Source: Candidatus Uhrbacteria bacterium (GTDB lineage: Bacteria; Patescibacteriota; Patescibacteriia; UBA9934). From it: a stretch of DNA of 18,098 nucleotides. The notes under the pieces are model-generated. The model was not told where the DNA came from. It did no database searches and saw only the letters and a list, made by a program, of their open reading frames with translations. The DNA is taken from contig CAITFQ010000045.1 in NCBI GenBank assembly GCA_903891735.1, forward strand, positions 1 through 18,098, in the 5' to 3' direction. Position 1 is the stretch's first letter; each line of letters opens with the position of its first letter. This document shows positions 14,581 to 18,098 of the stretch, one piece after another. The position numbers and the translations under genes were made by a program.

Positions 14581-14609
14581 CCGAGTGTGAGCAGAAGCGC
14601 TCTCACTCG
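14581..14609 (-). promoter_or_regulatory. 5'-terminal mRNA hairpin
   Basis: On minus, CGAGTG pairs with CACTCG and, past one A-A mismatch, GAGC pairs with GCTC, around the loop GCTTCT. The stem begins at the predicted transcription start and is followed by a C-rich unpaired stretch and the Shine-Dalgarno. A hairpin at the very 5' end is known to lengthen mRNA life in other bacteria; that role here is inferred. Confidence 0.55.
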
Positions 14610-14616
14610 ACAAAGT

Positions 14617-14645
14617 ACTATACCATATTTTAGTGTTAATTTCAA
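14617..14645 (-). promoter_or_regulatory. Promoter of the ORFan at 13981-14553
   Basis: On minus, TTGAAA (14640-14645) and TATAGT (14617-14622) are 17 bases apart. Transcription should start near 14610. Confidence 0.75.
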
Positions 14646-14681
14646 TAACTGTATGTGGTGGTTAGGTGTGTATAAGTCCTA

Positions 14682-14710
14682 TTTACAGCACTATACTTGA
14701 GTAATATACT
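14682..14710 (+). promoter_or_regulatory. Promoter of the TrmB-like regulator
   Basis: TTTACA (14682-14687) and TATACT (14705-14710) are 17 bases apart. Transcription should start near 14717, only about 13 bases before the start codon, so the mRNA is nearly leaderless. The back-to-back promoter for the minus-strand gene lies 36 bases away. Confidence 0.75.
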
Positions 14711-14725
14711 GTTACTATATATAAC
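14711..14725. promoter_or_regulatory. Candidate operator at the TrmB-like gene start
   Basis: This near-palindrome (GTTA ... TAAC) contains ACTATATATA (14714-14723), the same ten bases that form the core of the twin palindromes before the HTH-Fic gene. It covers the predicted transcription start, a position suited to repression. Confidence 0.4.
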
Positions 14726-14729
14726 AACT

Positions 14730-15467
14730 ATGGCTATTGCTTATACGGAAACGCTCCGAAACGTCGGGCTCAGTCAGACTGAGGCGGATTTATATGTGGC
14801 TTGTACGGCTTTGGGGGAGGCGCCGGCGAGTGTGATCGCTAAGAAAACGGGGATGAACCGCTCAACTACTTACGTTGGCCTGAAAGCCATGGAAAAGCGG
14901 GGGTTGGTGGGGTCGACGGAAACCAATGGCACGCAATTGTTCTATGCTAAAGAGCCGGATTTGTTATTGAAACAAGCAGAAAGAAGCGTCGAGGATCTGC
15001 GGAAGACGTTGCCGGATTTGCGGGCGTTGTCGGGCCGGGTGTCGTCCAAGCAACCGCGAGTGCAGTATTACCCGGGAATTGAGGGGGTGAAGACGGTGCT
15101 CGAGGATACGCTGACGGCGAAAGAAACTATTTTGACGTTTGGTGATGCAGATTTGGTGGTGGCCAATCTGAAAGATTATTACAGCGACTATATTGCCAGG
15201 CGAACGGCGGCGGGGATTAGAACGCAAGCGGTGTTGAATGAGGGTAATGTGGGCCAAAAGTTTTTTGCGGCCAGCCGCGAAGAGCTGCGTGAGGTGAGGT
15301 TGGTGCCGAAGAGCTATGCGATGCCGAATGAGATCAAGATTTATGATGGGAAAGTGGCGATTATGTCGCATAAGTCGCCGTACGGCGGGATTTTGATTCA
15401 TGACCAGGCGATGTACGAAACGCAGCGTTCGATATTTGCGATGGCGTGGGAGTTTGCGAAGAGGTAG
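14730..15467 (+). CDS. TrmB-family transcriptional regulator
   Basis: The 245-residue protein has an N-terminal winged helix-turn-helix of the TrmB type (about residues 10-70: GLSQTEADLYVACTALGEAP, then VIAKKTGMNRSTTYVGLKAM and EKRGLV). A short coiled region follows (about 75-100), then a C-terminal domain starting YYPGIEGVKTVLEDTL that resembles the PLD-like effector part of related regulators. TrmB proteins in archaea sense sugars; in Patescibacteria the ligand is unknown. The ATG at 14730 fits the promoter; an upstream TTG at 14697 lies inside the promoter spacer. A candidate operator overlaps its own start, consistent with autoregulation (inference). Confidence 0.82.
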   Translation: MAIAYTETLRNVGLSQTEADLYVACTALGEAPASVIAKKTGMNRSTTYVGLKAMEKRGLVGSTETNGTQLFYAKEPDLLLKQAERSVEDLRKTLPDLRALSGRVSSKQPRVQYYPGIEGVKTVLEDTLTAKETILTFGDADLVVANLKDYYSDYIARRTAAGIRTQAVLNEGNVGQKFFAASREELREVRLVPKSYAMPNEIKIYDGKVAIMSHKSPYGGILIHDQAMYETQRSIFAMAWEFAKR

Positions 15468-15469
15468 GT

Positions 15470-15512
15470 GAAAAAGAAGACCGGGCTCCTGAGGCGAACC
15501 TCGGGAACCCGG
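15470..15512 (-). terminator. Terminator of the ORFan at 15529-16056
   Basis: The segment 15481-15512 folds into a 14-position stem with one mismatch and one wobble, closed by a TTCG loop on minus. On minus it is followed by TCTTCTTTTT. It lies 17 bases beyond the stop codon and only a few bases from the convergent TrmB-like gene. Confidence 0.85.
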
Positions 15513-15528
15513 CGGATGACGAAGCTGG

Positions 15529-16056
15529 CTACGTGCTGGCGCTCTTCAGAAGAGCGAGGCCGAGCTTGGCCAAGGAGTGCTGGGAGAGCAGAAAGTTGGG
15601 CGAGAGCTCGGGCAGGAAGTTGACCAAGCGCGGGATGCGGGCGATGGGGGTCAAGGCCGGCTGGTTGAGCGCCCAGACTGGCAGGCTGCAAGTCAGGATG
15701 AGGCTGACGAAGGATGAGCCCATGAAAGGTGAGTTGTCCTCGGGGATGATGACGTCGCCAGCCATGGCGTTCCGCAGACGCGGGCCGCTGTGGACGCGAG
15801 CGCAAATGACGAGGTCGCCCGTGCGGCTCAGCACAACCAGCGACAGCGGAGCGGGCAGACCGAGCTCCTTGAGGAGCGTGTCCTTGACCCGGAGGATGGT
15901 GCCGACGGTGGCCAGATCCGGCAGCGGGGTAAAACCGTCGGCCTCATACTGCGCGAAGGCGGGCTGCACGGCCTCGTGGATGAGGCTGAGGAGGATGGCG
16001 CGACCCTCGGCGTCTTGCTGCTTGGTGGGACGCGGCGGGGACTTGATCTTCTTCAT
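15529..16056 (-). CDS. Unrecognised 175-residue protein (ORFan)
   Basis: I do not recognise a family. The start at 16056 gives a basic N terminus (MKKIKSPPRPTKQQ). The frame is open further to 16296, but that would cross a structured leader and a predicted promoter. The Shine-Dalgarno is weak (TGGA). The middle part (about 45-105, LATVGTILRVKDTLLKELGLP, LSLVVLSRTGDLVICARV) alternates helices and strands; a moderately hydrophobic stretch SSFVSLILTCSLPVWALNQ lies at about 114-132. Copy 3 of the tandem-hairpin element lies upstream, a small stem (16069-16083) sits just before the start, and a strong terminator follows. A long opposite-strand frame is judged a shadow. Confidence 0.65.
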   Translation of the reverse strand: MKKIKSPPRPTKQQDAEGRAILLSLIHEAVQPAFAQYEADGFTPLPDLATVGTILRVKDTLLKELGLPAPLSLVVLSRTGDLVICARVHSGPRLRNAMAGDVIIPEDNSPFMGSSFVSLILTCSLPVWALNQPALTPIARIPRLVNFLPELSPNFLLSQHSLAKLGLALLKSAST

Positions 16057-16068
16057 GATGATTCCAGT

Positions 16069-16083
16069 GTCAGTTGAGCTGAC
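16069..16083 (-). promoter_or_regulatory. Small hairpin just upstream of the start codon
   Basis: GTCAG (16069-16073) pairs with CTGAC (16079-16083). It sits 13 bases before the ATG at 16056, in the same place relative to the tandem-hairpin element as the stem at 13868-13882. Confidence 0.4.
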
Positions 16084-16099
16084 GGGGTGAGGGACCGAG

Positions 16100-16160
16100 C
16101 CGAGAGGACGATTATTCGCCGCCTCGGGAAGGGGCGCGAGAGTTTTGGGGCTCTCACGCC
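16100..16160 (-). repeat. Tandem-hairpin element, copy 3
   Basis: Stem A is GGCGCGAGAG (16133-16142) with CTCTCACGCC (16151-16160): ten pairs, one wobble, eight-base loop. Its outer arms match copies 1 and 2. Stem B is 16100-16127 (CCGAG/CTCGG outer arms, AATAA-type loop on minus). The spacer is GAAGG on +. This copy is clearly a leader: no minus-strand gene ends upstream of it, and it starts just after a predicted promoter. Confidence 0.65.
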
Positions 16161-16169
16161 GAAGGGGGA

Positions 16170-16198
16170 AAGGTAGCAGATTATTTGTCGCCAGGCAA
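16170..16198 (-). promoter_or_regulatory. Predicted promoter of the ORFan at 15529-16056
   Basis: On minus, TTGCCT (16193-16198) and TACCTT (16170-16175) are 17 bases apart. The transcript would begin near stem A of the tandem-hairpin element. The -10 match is only moderate. Confidence 0.45.
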
Positions 16199-16243
16199 GA
16201 GGCGGTGGGTAGGACAGCCGCAAAGGAAATGCTGAGCACAGTG

Positions 16244-16252
16244 TGGTAGAAT
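16244..16252 (+). promoter_or_regulatory. Extended -10 promoter of nfo
   Basis: TGGTAGAAT is an extended -10 (TGn plus TAGAAT). No good -35 is seen, as is usual for extended -10 promoters. The start codon follows after 26 bases. Confidence 0.45.
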
Positions 16253-16278
16253 AAAAGCAAGATGATTATTTGAAATTT

Positions 16279-17136
16279 ATGCGTTTTGGGGCTCATGTTA
16301 GTGCGGCGGGGGGATTGTGGAAGGCGGGTGGGAGGGGAAGTGAGTTAGGGTGTGAGGTGATACAGATTTTTTCGCGATCACCGCAGGCGTTTGCAGCGAA
16401 AGAGATTACGGAGGAGGAGGCTCAGCTTTTTAAGGCGGCGATGAAGGAGAATCAGATAAAAGATGTGTACATTCACGCGCCATATATTGTGAATTTGGCG
16501 AGTGCCAAGAATACGACGCGGTTTGGGAGTGTGAAGATTTTGCGAGAAGAATTAGAGCGCGGGACGCAGTTGGGGGCGAAGGCGATTATGTTTCATCCGG
16601 GGAGTGCGAAGGAGGTCGGTGAAGAGGAGGGGGTGGAGTTGGTGGTAAAAGGATTGGATAGGATTATGGAGGGATACACTGGGAGTTGCCAGTTGTTGAT
16701 CGAGATTTCGGCAGGGGCTGGGGCGGTGATGGGTGATACGTTTGAGGAGATTGCTGCGTTTATTAAGGGCGCTAAACGAGGGAGTGAGATTGGCGTGTGT
16801 TTTGATACTCAGCACGCGTTTGCTAGTGGGTATGATTTGCGGACCAAGGCGGATGTCGAGCAGACGTTCAAGGATTTTGATAAGATTATTGGCTTAGAGA
16901 AGCTGGTGGCGAGTCATTGTAATGATTCGAAAATCGAGTTTGATGGGCACAAGGACAGGCACCAGCATTTGGGACACGGGTTTATTGGCGCTGACGCGTT
17001 TAAGTACTTGGTCGAGCATCCGAAGCTCCAGCATATAGATTTGATTTTGGAGACGCCGTTTGATGATGAGGAAGAACCCGGAAATAGGGCTGAAGATATG
17101 GCGTTGTTGAAGAAGTTTAGAGGGGATAAATTGTAA
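16279..17136 (+). CDS. nfo: Endonuclease IV (AP endonuclease)
   Basis: Endonuclease IV cuts DNA 5' of abasic sites in base excision repair, using three zinc ions. All nine expected metal ligands can be placed in the 285-residue product: H66 (IHAPYIVNLAS), H106 (FHPGS), E142 (LIEISAGAG), D176 and H179 (CFDTQHAFASGYD), H213 (SHCNDSK), D226 and H228 (DRHQHLGHG) and E258 (ILETP). The ATG at 16279 gives the usual N terminus (MRFGAHVSAAGG); a TTG three codons upstream is possible. IEISAGAG replaces the more common LENTAGQG, a modest variation. The HTH-Fic gene follows with its own promoter, the first operator copy touching this gene's stop codon. Confidence 0.95.
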   Translation: MRFGAHVSAAGGLWKAGGRGSELGCEVIQIFSRSPQAFAAKEITEEEAQLFKAAMKENQIKDVYIHAPYIVNLASAKNTTRFGSVKILREELERGTQLGAKAIMFHPGSAKEVGEEEGVELVVKGLDRIMEGYTGSCQLLIEISAGAGAVMGDTFEEIAAFIKGAKRGSEIGVCFDTQHAFASGYDLRTKADVEQTFKDFDKIIGLEKLVASHCNDSKIEFDGHKDRHQHLGHGFIGADAFKYLVEHPKLQHIDLILETPFDDEEEPGNRAEDMALLKKFRGDKL

Positions 17137-17149
17137 ACTATATATAGTT
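17136..17149. promoter_or_regulatory. Palindromic operator, copy 1
   Basis: AACTATATATAGTT is a perfect 14-bp palindrome. It overlaps the last base of the nfo stop codon and lies just upstream of the -35 of the HTH-Fic promoter. Its centre is 29 bases from that of the second copy. Confidence 0.75.
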
Positions 17150-17158
17150 ACTAATTAT

Positions 17159-17187
17159 TTGACAAACTATATATAGTTCTGTATAGT
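17159..17187 (+). promoter_or_regulatory. Promoter of the HTH-Fic gene with embedded operator
   Basis: A perfect TTGACA (17159-17164) and TATAGT (17182-17187) are separated by 17 bases. The second AACTATATATAGTT (17165-17178) fills most of the spacer, so a bound repressor would block RNA polymerase directly. The predicted transcript starts at or next to the ATG at 17195, so the mRNA is probably leaderless. Confidence 0.85.
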
Positions 17188-17194
17188 TGTAGAT

Positions 17195-18098
17195 ATGACT
17201 TCGGCTACTCAGTTAAAATCGATACAAAAAGCTAGTGGGATGACCCAAGTAGAGTTGGCGAGTGAGATTGGCGTCACTTTTGCTGCACTCAACCGCTGGC
17301 TAAATGCCGACGTTGTGCCGAGACCCGCGGCTCAGCAGAGAATCGATGCGCTCTATGCAAAGTTTGTGAATCGAGTGGCGTCAACAGATAAGGACTTGTT
17401 AACATCGAAGAAGAGCTTTGTACTAAAAGGTAGTAAAAAGTCGACCAATATCGTCAAAACACTCATCGACCAGCCGGATCTGACCGAACAGTTTGAGTTG
17501 GCGCTGACTTATCACACCAATCGCTTAGAGGGGAGCACGTTGACCGAACAAGAAACGGCGTTGGTGATTTTTGAGAATGCGACGCTGCCTGATAAAACTT
17601 TGGTCGAGCAGTTAGAGGCTAAAAATCACCAAACAGCGATTCGTTATCTCCTTCGTCATCTCAATGAAAACGAGACCGTCGATGAGGACTTGATCTTGAA
17701 GCTTCACAGCATTTTGATGAATGGGATTAGGACTGATGCGGGGCGCTATCGAACTCATGGTGTGCGAATTGTTGGTACATTTGTGCCGACCGCGAATCCG
17801 ATTAAGGTGCCGTTGTTGATGGCCGAGTTTGGTAAAAAGATTGGTCGATCGTCTAAAGATGTAATTGGCTACTTAGCGAAAACTCATGCCGAGTTCGAAC
17901 AGATCCATCCGTTCTCTGATGGTAATGGGCGGATTGGTCGACTCCTGGCTAATGCCTTGGCACTCAAAGCTGGCTATCCGCCAGTGCTGATTATGCAGAG
18001 TGTGCGCCGTGACTACCTGTCGGCCCTTAATAAGGCGCAGTTGACGGGCGACTTTGTGCAGCTTGAGCATGTGTTTGCTGATGCGGTGCTTGAGGGGC
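17195..18098 (+). CDS. HTH-Fic fusion protein, 3' end outside the window
   Basis: Fic proteins usually transfer AMP from ATP to a target protein's hydroxyl side chain. The 301 residues visible begin with an XRE-like helix-turn-helix (about 5-55, MTQVELASEIGVTFAALNRWL). The Fic part follows, with the complete active-site loop HPFSDGNGRIGR (H238 catalytic). TNRLEG at 108-113 matches the (S/T)xxxE(G/N) inhibitory motif, placing it among Fic proteins with the inhibitory helix N-terminal to the Fic core; E112 would block productive ATP binding. The frame is open to the last base, so the C terminus is missing here. The HTH suggests it binds the twin palindromes at its own promoter (inference). Target unknown; no separate antitoxin gene is seen upstream. 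Confidence 0.9.
   Translation, partial: MTSATQLKSIQKASGMTQVELASEIGVTFAALNRWLNADVVPRPAAQQRIDALYAKFVNRVASTDKDLLTSKKSFVLKGSKKSTNIVKTLIDQPDLTEQFELALTYHTNRLEGSTLTEQETALVIFENATLPDKTLVEQLEAKNHQTAIRYLLRHLNENETVDEDLILKLHSILMNGIRTDAGRYRTHGVRIVGTFVPTANPIKVPLLMAEFGKKIGRSSKDVIGYLAKTHAEFEQIHPFSDGNGRIGRLLANALALKAGYPPVLIMQSVRRDYLSALNKAQLTGDFVQLEHVFADAVLEG

Noticed and set aside
14176..14700. + strand reading frame opposite the ORFan at 13981-14553
   Set aside because: It ends inside the TrmB promoter region and has no initiation signals. The minus frame has promoter, Shine-Dalgarno and leader hairpin.
12766..16056. C-ending codons of minus-strand genes as a sign of horizontal transfer
   Set aside because: The + strand is G-rich over the whole window and the minus-strand M23 peptidase and methyltransferase show the same bias, so strand skew explains it.
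15446..16090. Long + strand reading frame opposite the ORFan at 15529-16056
   Set aside because: Its translation is Ser/Arg/Gly-rich without fold-like pattern, while the minus frame has a leader, promoter and terminator.

Overview
The window looks like a piece of a small bacterial genome of the Candidate Phyla Radiation (Patescibacteria, probably Parcubacteria-like). That is an inference from gene content: compact single-domain proteins, a divergent LspA, TraR/DksA and TrmB-type regulators, a LysM/M23 cell-wall hydrolase, ComM, and many ORFans. No rRNA or tRNA is present to fix the taxonomy. The + strand is strongly G-rich, so minus-strand genes have C-ending codons. Most household genes lie on +, while a set of unrecognised genes lies on -.

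Layout. 1-330: HigA-type antitoxin at the window edge. 370-1000: an ORFan on - with its own consensus promoter, 5' hairpin, Shine-Dalgarno and terminator. 1050-4670: rpsO, a NYN-domain RNase-like gene and pnp, an RNA-metabolism block in the classical rpsO-pnp order with one insertion. 4600-5841: an anchored unknown protein. 5842-6618: no protein gene. It holds an inverted pair of perfect DnaA boxes, a near-consensus promoter and a long region rich in long-range stems, which I read as a large structured RNA of unknown family. 6619-8330: TraR/DksA protein, small membrane protein, ParB-like protein and divergent lspA. 8361-11291: comM (yifB) and an M23/LysM peptidase meeting tail to tail. 11359-12763: trigger factor with promoter and a strong shared terminator. 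12766-14645: a methyltransferase and two ORFans on -. 14682-15467: TrmB-like regulator. 15470-16198: another ORFan on -. 16244-17136: endonuclease IV. 17136-18098: HTH-Fic protein running off the window, with two identical palindromic operators in its promoter.

The most unusual signals are RNA- and operator-level. (1) The structured transcript at about 5927-6575. (2) A tandem-hairpin element, with the first stem conserved in sequence and the second in shape, found three times and each time upstream of a minus-strand gene (starts at 13458, 13856 and 16056). (3) A 14-bp palindrome present twice at the HTH-Fic promoter, with a 10-bp core match at the start of the TrmB-like gene. Minus-strand ORFans here repeatedly show a promoter, a hairpin at or near the 5' end of the mRNA and, in three of four, a good Shine-Dalgarno. 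Many + genes have little or no Shine-Dalgarno.
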